Notes under the pieces: generated by a model
Told to the model about the DNA's origin: nothing
Seen by the model: only the letters and a program-made list of their open reading frames with translations
Database searches by the model: none
Program-made: the position numbers and the translations under genes
Shown here: piece after piece, positions 1 to 64,000 of the stretch
Position numbering within the stretch: position 1 is the first letter of the stretch
How the letters are laid out: the number at the start of each line of letters is the position of its first letter
Assembly: GCF_027744825.2 (NCBI RefSeq)
Contig: NC_071339.1
Location: 26,769,501 to 26,833,500 of the forward strand
DNA: 64,000 nt
Reading direction: 5' to 3'
Source of the DNA: Synchiropus splendidus
Taxonomy: Eukaryota; Chordata; Actinopteri; Syngnathiformes; Callionymidae

Positions 1-64000
<64,000 letters not shown>

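Overview
The window is a piece of vertebrate, most likely teleost fish, genomic DNA. It is AT-rich, non-coding DNA dominates, and it carries long dinucleotide arrays and fossils of DIRS, non-LTR and nonautonomous DNA transposons of the kind common in fish genomes. Coding sequence comes only as short islands bounded by GT/AG splice sites, all on the + strand.

All recognisable host coding sequence belongs to one gene: a type R2B (MAM-Ig-fibronectin) receptor-type protein tyrosine phosphatase, best matched to PTPRT (RPTP-rho). Fifteen exons could be placed, from the transmembrane exon (6632) to the last exon of the first phosphatase domain, D1 (63991). Their lengths sum to 1499 nt. With the one base supplied by the upstream exon this makes exactly 500 codons with no stop, and every junction is phase-compatible. 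The 5' part (MAM, Ig, fibronectin repeats) lies before the window and the second phosphatase domain (D2) after it. In order, the exons encode: extracellular stalk and membrane segment (E1); juxtamembrane segment (E2-E7, including three short cassettes whose lengths are multiples of three); D1 with its KNRY, WPD and [10 protein letters not shown] elements (E7-E15).

Region by region: 1-6.6 kb is the end of an upstream intron with a TA/TG array. 6.8-22.9 kb holds a 30-nt microexon at 17.6 kb, pentanucleotide arrays, a hAT-like fragment and a complete 0.7-kb inverted-repeat transposon. 23-28 kb holds a repeat next to E3 and, at 26.2-27.7 kb, a head-to-head pair of fossil retroelements (non-LTR endonuclease on +, DIRS tyrosine recombinase on -). 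28.3-29.1 kb holds two further cassette exons. 29-52 kb is mostly unremarkable intron with two more transposon remnants, AT arrays and two stretches that could be conserved non-coding elements. 52.6-64 kb carries most of D1 in eight exons, with a degenerate TAG-rich tract and a short telomere-like repeat at 54.3-55.0 kb.

The most interesting signal is the juxtamembrane splicing module. It consists of a 30-nt, an 81-nt and a 36-nt symmetric cassette exon, giving up to eight in-frame isoforms between membrane and phosphatase. One cassette has a second, frame-breaking acceptor. I found no RNA gene, CRISPR array, bacterial system or second protein-coding gene.
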